DNA of 64,000 nt from Acidovorax sp. SUPP3334 (GCF_030159055.1 NZ_BQXQ01000014.1:51257-115256), one strand, 5' to 3'; positions 8,266-20,151 are shown, counted from the first letter of the stretch. Notes: generated by a model not told the origin, from the sequence alone. A program made the numbers and translations.

Positions 8266-9723
8266 TCAGGCCGGCGGCACCGGCGGGTGGGCCTGGAACC
8301 GCACGCTGAAGCGTGCGCCCGGCGGAACGTGGCCGGGGCGCGCGTCCTCCAGCTGCACGGTGGCGCCATGCTGGCGTGCGATCTCCAGCACGATCGGCAG
8401 GCCGAGACCGGAGCCGTCCGCCTCGTTGCCCAGCACGCGGTAGAACGGGCGAAAGACCAGTTCGCGCTCGGCGACCGGCACGCCCGGCCCCGAGTCCTCG
8501 ACCTGCAGCAACAGCACGTGGCCGAACGTGTCGGCCAGCACCCGCGCGGTGATGACGCCCGGCGCCTCGGGCCGGGACGGCGTGTAGTTGATGGCGTTGT
8601 CCAGCAGGTTGCGCGCCAGTTCCTTGAGCAGCGTGGGGTTGCCGTCCATCCACACGCCGGGCGCGCCGGGCTGGGCGCCCTCGTAGCCCAGGTCCACGTG
8701 TTTTTCCAGCGCGCGCGGGACCGAATCGTGTACGACCTCGATCACCAGCCGCGCCAGGTCCACCGGCTGGCGCGCCAGCGCGGTGCCGCTGCCCTCGGCG
8801 CGAGCCAGCGCCAGCAGCTGGTTCACCGTGTGCGTGGCACGAATGCTGGATCGTCCGATCTGTTGCAGCGAACGCTTGAGTTCTTCCGTGCTGGTGCCCT
8901 CGCGCTGCGCCAGGTCGGCTTGCATGCGAAGCCCGGCCAGCGGCGTCTTGAGCTGGTGCGCGGCATCGGCCAGAAAGCGCTTTTGCGTCGCCAGCGAATC
9001 GTTGAGCCGCCGCAGCAGATCGTTCACCGAATCCACCAGCGGCGCCACCTCCAGCGGCACGGCCTTGTGATCGAGGGGCGAAAGGTCGTCGGGCTTGCGG
9101 GCGCGGATGCGTTCTTCCAGCAGGCTCAGGGGCTGGATGCCGCGCGCCAGCGCGAGCCACACCAGCAGCACGGCCAGGGGCAGGATGACGAACTGCGGCA
9201 GCATCACGCCCTTGATGATTTCCTTGGCCAGCACGCTGCGCTTTTCGCGCGTCTCGGCCACCTGCACCAGCGCCGCCGGTGTGCCGGGCAGCGGCACGCG
9301 CACCCAGATCGACGCCACGCGGATCTCGATGCCCCGCAGCTCGGCATCGCGCAGCCGCACCTCGCCCGAGAGCGGGCGCTCGTCCTCGGGCACGGGCGGC
9401 CGGGGCAGGTCGCGCTCGCCGGAGAGGAACTCGCCCGTGGGCGACACCACCTGGTAGTAAACGATGTCGGATTCGTCGGCGCGCAATATCTCGCTGGCCG
9501 GCTGCGGCAGGTTGAATTGCGCCTTGCCGCCTTGCACCGTCACCAGTTGGGCCAGGGCATGGGCGTTGTATTCCAGCGCCCGGTCGAACGGCTTGTTGGC
9601 CAGGCCCTGCGCCACCAGCCAGGTGAGCGCCAGGCTCACGGGCCACAGCAGCAGCAGCGGCGTGAGCATCCAGTCGAGGATCTCGCCGAAGAGGGAGCGC
9701 TGCTCGCGCTGGAAGATCTTCAA
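8266..9723 (-). CDS. Sensor histidine kinase, TctE-like
   Basis: A 485-residue inner-membrane kinase. The N terminus has a first membrane helix (MLTPLLLLWPVSLALTW), a periplasmic domain of the 2CSK_N (TctE) type and a second helix near residue 170. The kinase core shows the H-box FLADAAHQLKTPLAG, the N-box ELARNLLDNAINYTP, G1 VEDSGPGVP and G2 GSGLGLPIV. I take TTG 9723 (LKIFQREQRSLFG) as start because residues further upstream come from the inserted repeat. Its partner regulator lies just upstream on the same strand. TctE proteins sense tricarboxylates, but no tctCBA transporter is nearby; the adjacent DUF4148 genes are the only obvious local targets. Confidence 0.88.
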   Translation of the reverse strand: MKIFQREQRSLFGEILDWMLTPLLLLWPVSLALTWLVAQGLANKPFDRALEYNAHALAQLVTVQGGKAQFNLPQPASEILRADESDIVYYQVVSPTGEFLSGERDLPRPPVPEDERPLSGEVRLRDAELRGIEIRVASIWVRVPLPGTPAALVQVAETREKRSVLAKEIIKGVMLPQFVILPLAVLLVWLALARGIQPLSLLEERIRARKPDDLSPLDHKAVPLEVAPLVDSVNDLLRRLNDSLATQKRFLADAAHQLKTPLAGLRMQADLAQREGTSTEELKRSLQQIGRSSIRATHTVNQLLALARAEGSGTALARQPVDLARLVIEVVHDSVPRALEKHVDLGYEGAQPGAPGVWMDGNPTLLKELARNLLDNAINYTPSRPEAPGVITARVLADTFGHVLLLQVEDSGPGVPVAERELVFRPFYRVLGNEADGSGLGLPIVLEIARQHGATVQLEDARPGHVPPGARFSVRFQAHPPVPPA

Positions 9724-9749
9724 GACGGCCGCCGTGAAGGCTTTAAGCC

Positions 9750-9803
9750 AAAAAGGCCTGCAGCGCAATCATCACTAGGGGACATTGCTACTGAATCAAT
9801 AGC
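9750..9803 (+). repeat. Dispersed 54-nt repeat, copy B, inside the two-component operon
   Basis: This copy runs AAAAAGGCCTGCAGCGCAAT, then CATCACTAGGGGACATTGCTA, and ends ATAGC. It fills the gap between the regulator stop (9805) and the kinase start (9723), so it is transcribed within the operon and may reduce or couple kinase expression. Confidence 0.8.
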
Positions 9804-9804
9804 A

Positions 9805-10479
<675 letters not shown>

Positions 10480-10690
10480 GGGGTGTCTCCTGGGGCGCGG
10501 CCGGCGGGGTGGCCGGCGCTTCGGAGATCGATTCTAGAGGGTGCCCTCCCCGTGCGGCAGGCAACGCGACTGGGGGAATCCCGTGCCGCGCCGCCCGGCG
10601 CAGCGCCTGTTCAAAAAAGGCGATGGCCCGGCTGGGGCGTGCCGGGCCCAGCGCCTGCCCAACGCCGGGCCCAACGCCGCGCCCAACGCG

Positions 10691-12346
10691 TCAGGCGGCC
10701 AGCGACATCGGGCGGTGCGCCGCACTGCGCCCTGCCGAAGGGGATGCCGCCACGGCGCGCGGCTTCACCGAGGCGGCCGGTGCGGTCCCCGCCGCTGTGC
10801 GCAGGCCGGCGATCTTGAAGACCGACACGGCATCGACGAGCTGCTCGGCCTGCGACTTGAGGCTGGAGGCCGCCGCGGCGCTTTCCTCGACCAGCGCTGC
10901 GTTCTGCTGGGTGACCTGGTCCATCTGCGCCACGGCCTCGCCCACCTGGCCGATGCCTTCGCTCTGCTCGCGCGTGGCGATGCTCATCTCCGCCACGATG
11001 GTGGCGACCCGCTGGATGGACTGCACCACTTCCTTCATGGTGTCGCCCGCCCGGTTGGCCTGGGCCGACCCCTCGCCCACGCGCTCCACGCTGGTGGCGA
11101 TCAGACCCTTGATTTCCTTGGCCGCATCGGCGCTGCGCTGGGCCAGCGTGCGCACTTCGGAGGCGACGACCGCGAAGCCGCGGCCCTGCTCGCCGGCCCG
11201 TGCGGCTTCCACGGCAGCGTTCAGCGCGAGGATGTTGGTCTGGAACGCGATGCCGTCCACGACGCCGATGATGTCCGCGATGCGCTGGGAGGCCGAGTCG
11301 ATGCTCTTCATCGTGTCCACCATCACCTCGACCGCGTCGCCGCTGCGCTGCGCGACCTTCGATGCCTCGGCCGCCAGTAGGCGGGCCTTCTCGGCGCCAT
11401 CGGCGTTCTGGCGCACGGTGGAACTCAGCTCCTCCATGGACGCCGCGGTTTCCTCCAGGGCGGAGGCCTGCTGTTCGGTGCGGGCCGACAGGTCGTGGTT
11501 GCCCTGCTCGATCTGCTCGCTGGCCGTCGCGACGCCCTCGGCGCTGCCGTGGACGGCGCCGACCACATCCGCCAGGCTGGTGCGCATATCGCTCAAGGCC
11601 TGCATGAGCTGCGCGGACTCGTCCCTGCCATGCACGGCGATGTCCATGGTCAGGTCTCCCGCAGCCACTCCGCGCGCTATCTGGACGGCAGCCGCCAGCG
11701 GCCGCGTGATGTGGCGGGTGATCCACCAGGCCAGCACGGAGGCGATCAGCACGGCCGCCGCCAGCATGGCCAGCAGCGTGAACTGCGCGTTGCGGAACGT
11801 GGCGACCGCGTCGTCATGCGCGGCGTCACCGCCGCGCCGGTTCACCTGGGCCAGCTCGCCCAGCGTGGAGGCCATCACTTCAAAGGCCTTTTCGGAATCG
11901 TTGAAGAAAATGCGCAGGATCTCTTCGTGCGCCTGGGCCGGCTGCTCCAGCAATTTGCGCTGCACCGCGAGGTACTTGTCGCGCTGGAGCTGGTACGCCT
12001 CATAGCCCTTGCGCTCCTCGCCGGGAGTCACCAGCGGCGCATAGACGGCCTCGGCCTCGGCGAGCTGCTGGCGCCGCACCGCCATCTCTTCCTTCAGCTT
12101 GTCCAGGCCGTTGGAATTCGCGGACAGGAAGGCTTCGCTTTCGGTGCGCCGCAGGCGGTTGGCGGCGATGCGGACATTGGCGATCGCCTCGATGCTGGGC
12201 AGCCAATTGGTCGCCAGGTCTTCGGCGCTGGCATTGATGCGCAGCATCTGGCCCCAGGCCATCCATCCCAGGGCGACGGTGATCAGCGTGGTGACGCTGA
12301 AGGCGAGCGCGAGTTTCACGCCGATACGGAGGTTGTGCAGGTTCAT
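10691..12346 (-). CDS. Methyl-accepting chemotaxis protein (Tsr/Tar type)
   Basis: A 551-residue chemoreceptor. It has an N-terminal membrane helix (residues 8-30), a periplasmic four-helix-bundle sensor of about 150 residues, a second helix ([19 protein letters not shown]), HAMP, and a cytoplasmic signalling domain. The hairpin tip reads [20 protein letters not shown], with methylation-helix pattern [19 protein letters not shown]. The C terminus carries an Ala/Pro tail without a CheR tether. ATG 12346 (MNLHNLRIG) is preferred; an ATG three codons upstream also fits. It stands alone, downstream of a MarR regulator on the same strand. The ligand cannot be inferred. Confidence 0.95.
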   Translation of the reverse strand: MNLHNLRIGVKLALAFSVTTLITVALGWMAWGQMLRINASAEDLATNWLPSIEAIANVRIAANRLRRTESEAFLSANSNGLDKLKEEMAVRRQQLAEAEAVYAPLVTPGEERKGYEAYQLQRDKYLAVQRKLLEQPAQAHEEILRIFFNDSEKAFEVMASTLGELAQVNRRGGDAAHDDAVATFRNAQFTLLAMLAAAVLIASVLAWWITRHITRPLAAAVQIARGVAAGDLTMDIAVHGRDESAQLMQALSDMRTSLADVVGAVHGSAEGVATASEQIEQGNHDLSARTEQQASALEETAASMEELSSTVRQNADGAEKARLLAAEASKVAQRSGDAVEVMVDTMKSIDSASQRIADIIGVVDGIAFQTNILALNAAVEAARAGEQGRGFAVVASEVRTLAQRSADAAKEIKGLIATSVERVGEGSAQANRAGDTMKEVVQSIQRVATIVAEMSIATREQSEGIGQVGEAVAQMDQVTQQNAALVEESAAAASSLKSQAEQLVDAVSVFKIAGLRTAAGTAPAASVKPRAVAASPSAGRSAAHRPMSLAA

Positions 12347-12471
12347 GATGAGCACCTATTGCGTTTGGTATCTCTATTAACATTTAGACACCTTAGACCA
12401 GTCTTAAACCCATTGAGCTCCGCCATCGCACGGGTGATCGATGTGTGCCGCAGGCGACCAGCCGCAACCGG

Positions 12472-12999
12472 TCAATCCGGCAACCCGTCGCCCCCGGCGT
12501 AAGCCTCCAGGCCAATCGCCACCACCGTCGCGACCTCGTTCCCGACCTCGCTGCGGAACTCGGCCTCGGCCTGCGCCACCGCATCGCGAAACGCTTGCAG
12601 CCAGCCCAGGCCCGACGCAGTGAAGCGAACGAGGCGCGCACGCGCATCGCGCGGGTCGGGCTCGCGGGTGACCAGGCCCCAGGCGGCGCACTGGTCCACG
12701 AGGTCGGCCATGGATTGCTTGGTCATGCCGGCCCGGTGTGCCAAGTCGGTCAGCCGGTCACCGCCCAGCGAGAGATGGCGCGTGATGTGGACATGCGCCG
12801 CGCTGACCTGGTCCCGCGCGGCCAGGTTGGACAGCGCCAGCGGCACCTCCACGTTGTGGGCCATGAGTTCCAGCACCCGCGCATCGAAGCGGCGCATCGC
12901 GTGGCCGAGCAACCGGCCCAGATGGGTCTGGCGCCAACCGTCGTCCGAAAGAGGTGAAGCGGGCGGCACATCGGTAGGGATTGACGAGGATTCAGACAT
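12472..12999 (-). CDS. MarR-family transcriptional regulator
   Basis: A 175-residue winged-helix regulator. The DNA-binding part is visible in LSLGGDRLTDLAHRAGMTKQSMADLVDQ and the wing in TREPDPRDARARLVRFT. MarR proteins bind palindromes as dimers and usually repress themselves and neighbouring genes. It is divergent from recA, and a GTCAG-N5-CTGAC inverted repeat lies ten bases upstream of its start, a plausible autoregulatory site. The chemoreceptor gene follows 125 bases downstream on the same strand. Its ligand and other targets are unknown. Confidence 0.9.
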   Translation of the reverse strand: MSESSSIPTDVPPASPLSDDGWRQTHLGRLLGHAMRRFDARVLELMAHNVEVPLALSNLAARDQVSAAHVHITRHLSLGGDRLTDLAHRAGMTKQSMADLVDQCAAWGLVTREPDPRDARARLVRFTASGLGWLQAFRDAVAQAEAEFRSEVGNEVATVVAIGLEAYAGGDGLPD

Positions 13000-13008
13000 G
13001 CCTGAATT

Positions 13009-13023
13009 GTCAGGGAAACTGAC
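13009..13023. promoter_or_regulatory. Candidate MarR operator
   Basis: GTCAGGGAAACTGAC is a perfect 5-bp inverted repeat around GGAAA just upstream of the marR-like start codon, and 12 bases before the recA -35 box. Assignment to the MarR protein is by position only. Confidence 0.45.
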
Positions 13024-13034
13024 TTAAAAGAGCG

Positions 13035-13063
13035 TTTACGCAGCGAGACTGCTCGCATAAACT
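13035..13063 (+). promoter_or_regulatory. recA promoter
   Basis: TTTACG, 17 bases, TAAACT gives a sigma-70-type promoter 80 bases before the recA start codon, immediately followed by an SOS-box-like sequence. Confidence 0.6.
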
Positions 13064-13064
13064 A

Positions 13065-13080
13065 CTGTTCAAGCATCCAG
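13065..13080. promoter_or_regulatory. Putative LexA (SOS) box of recA
   Basis: CTGTTCAAGCATCCAG matches CTGT-N8-ACAG at seven of eight fixed positions and lies at the predicted transcription start, where LexA would block initiation. Confidence 0.6.
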
Positions 13081-13142
13081 CCTGTAACTACCGACAGCTG
13101 GACCCAGAATTACCCAACCCATTGTTTTTTAAGGATATTTTC

Positions 13143-14246
<1,104 letters not shown>

Positions 14247-14268
14247 ACCATCCGCTGATTGCCAGCGG

Positions 14269-14321
14269 AATCGGCATCCAGCGCTTGATTGGCAAGCACT
14301 GGGTGCTTTTATTTTCATAGC
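14269..14321 (+). repeat. Diverged copy E of the dispersed repeat, between recA and recX
   Basis: Shares GCATCCAGCGC, AGCAC, GGTGC and the terminal CATAGC with the other copies, in the same order, but with several substitutions. It fills most of the recA-recX gap and may affect how much recX is made. Confidence 0.5.
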
Positions 14322-14324
14322 ACC

Positions 14325-14792
14325 ATGGGATTTGCGACGTTATCGCTCAAGGGCCGGGCGCTGCGCCTGCTGGCACAGCGCGAGCACTCCCGCGCCGAAC
14401 TGGCCACCAAGCTGAAACGCCACGTCCAGGAAGGCGAAGACCTGAACGCCGTGCTGGACGACCTGCAGGCCAAGGACTTCATCAGCGCGCAGCGCGTGGC
14501 CGACTCGGTGGTGAACCGCCGCGCCGCGCGCATGGGAACGCAGCGCGTGGTGCAGGAGCTGCGCGGCAAGGGACTGGACGATGCCTTGGTGCGCGCCACG
14601 GCGGAGCGGCTTCGCGCCACCGAACTGGAGCGCGCGCAGGCCGTATGGCGCCAGCGCTTCGGCACGCCCGGCGAAACGCCGCAGGAACGCGCCCGGCAGA
14701 TGCGCTTCATGGCAGCGCGGGGTTTCGCGGGCGATGTGGTGCGCCGCGTGGTGCGGGGCGGTGGCGACGACAGCGAGGATGGAGAGGGCTGA
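14325..14792 (+). CDS. recX: RecX, regulator of RecA
   Basis: A 155-residue protein of the RecX family, which caps and destabilises RecA filaments. The three-helix repeats are visible: LRLLAQREHSRAELATKL, then NAVLDDLQAKDFISAQRVADSVV, and a C-terminal AWRQRF-like repeat (AVWRQRFGTPGETPQERARQ, then MRFMAARGF). ATG 14325 (MGFATLSLKGRALRLLAQ) is chosen; the frame stays open upstream only into the repeat. Position directly after recA is the usual arrangement in betaproteobacteria. Confidence 0.95.
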   Translation: MGFATLSLKGRALRLLAQREHSRAELATKLKRHVQEGEDLNAVLDDLQAKDFISAQRVADSVVNRRAARMGTQRVVQELRGKGLDDALVRATAERLRATELERAQAVWRQRFGTPGETPQERARQMRFMAARGFAGDVVRRVVRGGGDDSEDGEG

Positions 14793-14876
14793 GCGGCCAC
14801 TGCTCGCAGACAGCAGACAGTCCGTGCATCCGCAGATCGCTGCAGGCCCATCAGCGGAACTGCAGGGGCGCAGGCG

Positions 14877-17159
14877 TCAGTCCAGCAGGCGTTCGGGGTT
14901 GGCGTCGATCTTGGCCAGCGCATCGCGCGTGGCCCGCAGCGTGAGCGCCTCCTCTTCCTGGGCGACCAGCAGCCCGGACTGCAGGTAGGTGCCCAGCCGC
15001 TTGAGCTGCAGCAGGTAGCTGCTGCCGTCCGGTGCGGCGAACAGGTGCAGTTGCTTGCGCTGGCTCTGCCAGACGTATTGCACCTGCGCCGAAGCGCCGT
15101 TGTGGTCCAGCGTGAACCACGCGCCGGGCTGCAACTCCTGCGCCCAGGCCACCATGGCCGGATCCACGGGCGCGCCGTTGTCGGCGATCACATGGATGGA
15201 CGAGGCATCGATGCCCAGCATCAGCTCGATGTTGTCGGCATTGAGCGGCATTTCGCCCAGCGTCTCGTCGCTGATGTAGTCCTCCAGATTGGCCAGGCGC
15301 CGCGCCATCGCGTCGATGTGCGCCTGCGGAATGGACGCCGTCTTGGACAGGAAGGCGTCGGCCAGCGTGTCGGTCAGCACTTTCACCTGCGCGTCCTGCA
15401 CGGGCCCGGTCACGCCGAGCAGCGCCAGCCCCTGGCGCAGGTGCAGCAGCAGCGGCGGCAGGCTCTGGATGACCTTGGCGCGGTCGGCGCGGTGGGGCTT
15501 GGCGCTCGCAGCCCAGACGAGGTCGGCCGCGGTGCGCTTGAACGCGATGGTGTCCGGGTGCTGCGCGCCGTCGCGCACGGCGGACATGGCCAGCACCTCC
15601 GCCCAGCTTTTGAAGAGGAACTCGCGGATTTCATCGCGCACCGACATGTCGCGCAGCATGGTGCGCAATTCGATCGTGTACTGGATCGCCAGCGTCTCCC
15701 GCTGCTCGACCTGCTGCGCCACGCTCACGAGCTTGGAGGTGGCCTGCTTGGCGGTGAGGAACTTGGCGAGGAATTTCTCGAACTCGTCATAGACGAGCTG
15801 GAACACGCGCTGCCCCGTTTCAGGGTATTGCTCGATCACCTGCACCACGCGGCGGATCTCGCCCTCCAGCGCGCTGCCGTTGATGGCCGTGGCGTCGAAG
15901 CCCATCACCACGCCGCCCAGGCGGTCGATGAGGCGGCGCGCCGGGTGGGCGATGTCGCTGAAGAACTCGGGCTCGGCCAGCGCCACGCGCAGCACGGGCA
16001 CCTGCAGCCGGGCGAACCAGACGCGCACGGCGGGCGGAATGCGGTCTTCGCTCAGGATGCTCTGGAACATGAGCGCCACCACCTCGATGATGGCCTTTTC
16101 GCCGGGCGTGGAGGCCTTGGCCTTGAACTCGGTCGAGCGCTCGCGCACCGTCCCCACCAGTTGCACCACGGCGGCGGGGCTGTAATCCTCGACCAGCGTG
16201 GCCACGCCGCTGTAATGGGTCTGCGCCTGGACCCGGTGGGCGGACAGTGCCTGGGCCAGCGCGGCGGAGGCCGGTGGCGCATTGACCATGTCGAAGCCGG
16301 TCGCGGGCTGCACCAGCAGACGGCGCAGCTGCCCCATCACGCCCTGGGCGCGCTGGCGCGCACGGGCCAGGGGCGTCATGAACGCCTGCATGCCCTGCGG
16401 GGGCATGGCGTGCACGCTGGACTGGCCGGAGTCGCGGGCGAACGACTGGGCAGACTGCTGCAGGGCCTGGGAAGCGGGCCCTGCAGCCCCCGATTGCCCG
16501 CCTGCGGTGCGGCGCACCTTGGAGCGCAGGTCGCCGTCGGGCTTGATGCCTTGCTCGGCAAAAAACGTGTTGAGGGCCTGGTATTGCCGCAGGACCAGAT
16601 CGCCCAGCTGGCGCTGCAGGGGATCGACCACGGTCTGCAGATCGCCGCGCTCCAGGCCGGCCTCCACCCACTGGTCGACGAACAGCAGGCACACCGTTTC
16701 GGGCCGCAGGATGTCGCGGTCGTCCAGCTCCTGGCCTTCCAGCTCCTGGGTGAACTGCCGAAGGGTGTCGAAGGCGTTGCCCGTGTGCTCCATCACCGTG
16801 AGCGCCATGCGCGAGGCGATGATCTTGTTCTCCACCACATCGTCGCTCAGCAGCTCGAACCCGCCTGCGCCCGGCAGGGCACTGCGGGTGGTGCTGGCAA
16901 GCGGCGCCAGTGCTTCGGAGAGGGCACGGCCGCAACCGGCGATCCAGGCATTGTGGCGCTGCTGGTAGCGCGCCCACACGTCGCGGCGCGTCTGCATTTC
17001 GCGCTGCGTGGCGGTCAGGCCCATGAGCTGGGTCAGGAAGTCGAAGAGTTCCTCGTCCAGCCCGGACAACCCGGCTTCCAAACCCTCCACGAACTGCTGC
17101 CGGGCCAGGCGGGCCAGGCGCCGCGGAGCGGCGGCAGTGGGAGGACGGTTTGCTTCCAT
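14877..17159 (-). CDS. DUF1631 domain protein
   Basis: A 760-residue, mostly helical protein of the DUF1631 family, which is sometimes misnamed thymidine phosphorylase. Recognisable stretches are FVEGLEAGLSGLDEELFDFL near the N terminus, ENKIIASRMALTVMEHTG, LFVDQWVEAGLERGD, and a C-terminal PilZ-like segment (GAWFTLDHNGASAQVQYVW). No signal peptide or membrane helix. Function is not established; members are usually single-copy in betaproteobacteria and may have a role linked to cyclic di-GMP through the C-terminal domain, which is inference. Not obviously part of an operon; secF lies upstream on the same strand, 36 bases away. Confidence 0.85.
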   Translation of the reverse strand: MEANRPPTAAAPRRLARLARQQFVEGLEAGLSGLDEELFDFLTQLMGLTATQREMQTRRDVWARYQQRHNAWIAGCGRALSEALAPLASTTRSALPGAGGFELLSDDVVENKIIASRMALTVMEHTGNAFDTLRQFTQELEGQELDDRDILRPETVCLLFVDQWVEAGLERGDLQTVVDPLQRQLGDLVLRQYQALNTFFAEQGIKPDGDLRSKVRRTAGGQSGAAGPASQALQQSAQSFARDSGQSSVHAMPPQGMQAFMTPLARARQRAQGVMGQLRRLLVQPATGFDMVNAPPASAALAQALSAHRVQAQTHYSGVATLVEDYSPAAVVQLVGTVRERSTEFKAKASTPGEKAIIEVVALMFQSILSEDRIPPAVRVWFARLQVPVLRVALAEPEFFSDIAHPARRLIDRLGGVVMGFDATAINGSALEGEIRRVVQVIEQYPETGQRVFQLVYDEFEKFLAKFLTAKQATSKLVSVAQQVEQRETLAIQYTIELRTMLRDMSVRDEIREFLFKSWAEVLAMSAVRDGAQHPDTIAFKRTAADLVWAASAKPHRADRAKVIQSLPPLLLHLRQGLALLGVTGPVQDAQVKVLTDTLADAFLSKTASIPQAHIDAMARRLANLEDYISDETLGEMPLNADNIELMLGIDASSIHVIADNGAPVDPAMVAWAQELQPGAWFTLDHNGASAQVQYVWQSQRKQLHLFAAPDGSSYLLQLKRLGTYLQSGLLVAQEEEALTLRATRDALAKIDANPERLLD

Positions 17160-17195
17160 ACGCCGTCGATTATGGGGCGCCCGCAGCGTTCCCGG

Positions 17196-18149
17196 TCAAA
17201 CGGCAGCGCCGGCGTTCGGATCGTTGGGGTCGCCGTCCTTCTTGGGCGGCGCCTTGATCAGGTCTTCGCGCTTGACGCCCAGCCACATGGCGATGGCGGC
17301 GGCCACGAACACCGACGAATAGATGCCGAACAGAATGCCGATGGTCAGCGCCAGCGCGAAGTAATGCAGGCTGGGGCCGCCGAAGAAGAACATCGACAGC
17401 ACCATGGCCTCGGTGGAGGCGTGGGTGATGATCGTGCGGCTCATCGTGCTCGTGATCGCATGGTCGATGACCTCGTGCGTGGTCATCTTGCGGTACTTGC
17501 GGAAGGCTTCGCGAATCCGGTCGAAGATCACGACCGACTCGTTCACGGAATAGCCCAGCACGGCCAGCACGGCGGCCAGCACCGACAGCGAGAACTCCCA
17601 CTGGAAGAACGCGAAGAAGCCCAGAATGATCACCACGTCGTGCAGGTTGGCGATGATGGCTGCGACGCCGAACTTCCATTCGAAGCGGAACGCCAGGTAC
17701 ACCACGATGCCGATCACCACCATGGCCAGCGCCATGAGCCCGCCGTGCACCAGTTCCTCGCCCACCTGCGGCCCCACGAACTCGGTGCGGCGAAGCGTCA
17801 CACCCGGATCGATGGCCTTGAGCGCGCCCAGGACCTGATCGCTTTGCTGCGCGGAGGTCACGCCCTTTTGCACGGGCAGGCGAATCATCACGTCGCGCGC
17901 GGTGCCGAAGTTCTGCACCTGCACGTCGGGGTAGCCGAGGGCGGCCACGCTCTCGCGCACCTTGCCGAGTTCGGCCGGCTGGCTGTAGGCCACTTCCATG
18001 ACCGTGCCGCCCGTGAACTCCACCGACAGGTGCAGCCCGCGGGTGAGCAGGAAGAACACGGCCAGCGCGAAGGTCAGGAAGGAGATCGCGTTGAAGATCA
18101 ACGCGTGCTTCATGAAGGGAATGTCTTTTCGGATGCGGAAAAACTCCAT
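17196..18149 (-). CDS. secF: Protein translocase subunit SecF
   Basis: A 317-residue inner-membrane protein with six predicted helices that works with SecD to pull preproteins out of the SecYEG channel using the proton gradient. The family signature is in VEFTGGTVMEVAY near residue 45 and the conserved helix-4/5 region in LGYSVNESVVIFDRIRE. ATG 18149 lies 12 bases after the secD stop, so the two are cotranscribed. The short Lys/Asp/Pro-rich C-terminal tail is ordinary for betaproteobacteria. Confidence 0.97.
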   Translation of the reverse strand: MEFFRIRKDIPFMKHALIFNAISFLTFALAVFFLLTRGLHLSVEFTGGTVMEVAYSQPAELGKVRESVAALGYPDVQVQNFGTARDVMIRLPVQKGVTSAQQSDQVLGALKAIDPGVTLRRTEFVGPQVGEELVHGGLMALAMVVIGIVVYLAFRFEWKFGVAAIIANLHDVVIILGFFAFFQWEFSLSVLAAVLAVLGYSVNESVVIFDRIREAFRKYRKMTTHEVIDHAITSTMSRTIITHASTEAMVLSMFFFGGPSLHYFALALTIGILFGIYSSVFVAAAIAMWLGVKREDLIKAPPKKDGDPNDPNAGAAV

Positions 18150-18161
18150 GGTCTTTCCTCC

Positions 18162-20060
18162 TTAGATGTTCTTGGTCACGACGGGTACGGACGCAGCGGC
18201 GGCGGGCTCAGGCTTCCAGACCTGTCCGATCGACACGCTCTTGAGCTTTTTCTTGCGGCCATACCAGAGGTTGACCAGGCCGCGCGAGAAGAACACGGCC
18301 GAGAACATGCTGGTCAGAATGCCGATGCAATGCACCACGGCGAAGCCGCGCACCGGGCCGGAGCCGAAGGCGAGCAGCGCCAGGCCGGCGATCAGCGTGG
18401 TGACGTTCGAATCGAGAATCGTCGCCCAGGCGCGCTCGTAGCCCGTGTTGATGGCGGCCTGCGGCGAAACGCCCGCGCGCAGTTCTTCGCGGATGCGCTC
18501 GTTGATCAGCACGTTGGAGTCGATGGCCACGCCCAGCGCCAGCGCCATGGCGGCGATGCCGGGCAGCGTGAGGGTGGCCTGCAGCATCGACAGAATGGCC
18601 AGCAGCATGAGCACGTTCACGGACAGCGCCACGGTGGAGAACACGCCGAACAGCGCGTAGTACACGCACATGAAGGCGGCGATGGCGACCATGCCCCAGA
18701 CCACGCTGTGGATACCGCGTTCGATGTTGTCGGCGCCCAGGCTCGGGCCGATGGTGTATTCCTCGATGATTTCCATCGGCGCGGCCAGCGAACCGGCGCG
18801 CAGCAGCAGCGACGTGTCGTTGGCCTCGGCCGTGGTCATGCGGCCGGAGATCTGCACCCGGCCGCCGCTGATCTCGCTGCGGATCACGGGGGCCGTGACC
18901 ACTTCGCCCTTGCCCTTTTCGAACAGGACGATGGCCATGCGCTTGCCCACGTTCTCGCGGGTGATGTCCTTGAACAGGCGTGCGCCCTTGGCATCGAGCG
19001 TGAGGTTGACCGTGGGCTCCTGCGTCTGGCCGTCGAAGCCGGGCTGCGCGTCGGTCAGGTTCTCGCCCGTGAGGATGACCTGCTTCTTGACGATGATGGC
19101 CTGGCCATTGCGGTCCAGGTACTTTTCGTCGCCGAACGGCACCGGGCCGGAGCCCAGTTCGGCCGAGCGCGCCTCGGCGCTTTCATCGACCATGCGCACT
19201 TCCAGCGTGGCGGTGCGGCCCAGGATGTCCTTGGCCTTGGCGGTGTCCTGCACGCCGGGCAGCTGCACCACGATGCGGTCCAGGCCCTGCTGCTGGATCA
19301 CGGGCTCGGCCACGCCGAGTTCGTTGATCCGGTTGTGCAGCGTGGTCATGTTCTGCTTGAGCGCCTGGTCCTGCACCTTGCGCAGCGCCTCGGGCTTGAT
19401 GGTGGCGCGCACGCGCACGCCCTGCCCGTCGGGGCTGCTGGTGGCCAGCAGGTCGGGGAACTGGTCGGTGATGAGGTTGCGCGCGGCGGTGGCCGTGGCC
19501 TCGTCGCGCAGGCGGATGTCCACCGCCTGGCCGTCGCGGTTGATGCCGCCATGGCGGATGTTCTTGTCGCGCATCTGCGTGCGCAGGTCGCCGGCGAACG
19601 ATTCGGCCTTCTTGGTGAGGGCCGCCTGCATGTCCACCTGCAGCATGAAATGCACGCCGCCGCGCAGGTCCAGGCCCAGGTACATGGGGCGCGCATGCAG
19701 CGCGGTGAGCCACTCGGGCGAGCGGGAGACGAGGTTCAGCGCGACGATGTACGGCGGGTCGGCCGGATCGGGCACCAGGGCCTTCTGGATCGCGTCCTTG
19801 GCCTTGAGCTGGTTGTCGGGGGAGTCGAAGCGCGCGCGCACCGAGTTGCCGTCGAAGCTCACGGCGTCGGGCACGACGCCCGCCGCCTTCAGGGCTTCTT
19901 CGACGCGGCGCTGCACGGCGGCATCGACCTTCAACGTCGCCTTGGCGGACGACACCTGCACCGCAGGGGCCTCGCCAAAGAAATTGGGCAGGGTGTACAG
20001 GGCCCCCACCAGCAGCGCGATCACGAGGATCGCGTACTTCCAGACCGGGTAACGGTTCAT
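18162..20060 (-). CDS. secD: Protein translocase subunit SecD
   Basis: A 632-residue translocase partner of SecF, with one N-terminal helix, a large periplasmic P1 domain and five C-terminal helices. Family motifs include YLGLDLRGGVHFMLQVDM, LQLPGVQDT-like VVQLPGVQDTAKAKDILG, and ALGVAIDSNVLINERIREE with the conserved Asp. ATG 20060 follows the 91-base gap after yajC. yajC-secD-secF is the standard order. Confidence 0.97.
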   Translation of the reverse strand: MNRYPVWKYAILVIALLVGALYTLPNFFGEAPAVQVSSAKATLKVDAAVQRRVEEALKAAGVVPDAVSFDGNSVRARFDSPDNQLKAKDAIQKALVPDPADPPYIVALNLVSRSPEWLTALHARPMYLGLDLRGGVHFMLQVDMQAALTKKAESFAGDLRTQMRDKNIRHGGINRDGQAVDIRLRDEATATAARNLITDQFPDLLATSSPDGQGVRVRATIKPEALRKVQDQALKQNMTTLHNRINELGVAEPVIQQQGLDRIVVQLPGVQDTAKAKDILGRTATLEVRMVDESAEARSAELGSGPVPFGDEKYLDRNGQAIIVKKQVILTGENLTDAQPGFDGQTQEPTVNLTLDAKGARLFKDITRENVGKRMAIVLFEKGKGEVVTAPVIRSEISGGRVQISGRMTTAEANDTSLLLRAGSLAAPMEIIEEYTIGPSLGADNIERGIHSVVWGMVAIAAFMCVYYALFGVFSTVALSVNVLMLLAILSMLQATLTLPGIAAMALALGVAIDSNVLINERIREELRAGVSPQAAINTGYERAWATILDSNVTTLIAGLALLAFGSGPVRGFAVVHCIGILTSMFSAVFFSRGLVNLWYGRKKKLKSVSIGQVWKPEPAAAASVPVVTKNI

Positions 20061-20151
20061 GATCGCGCTCTTCTCTTAACTCTCAGGTCGCGGCGCATGC
20101 CCCGAGAAGGGCCGGCCGCCAGATCGGAACGGCTCGCGCCATCGCTTGGAC

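Noticed and set aside
13122..13142. In-frame TTG start seven codons before recA
   Set aside because: ATG 13143 has the proper AAGGA and gives the usual RecA N terminus.
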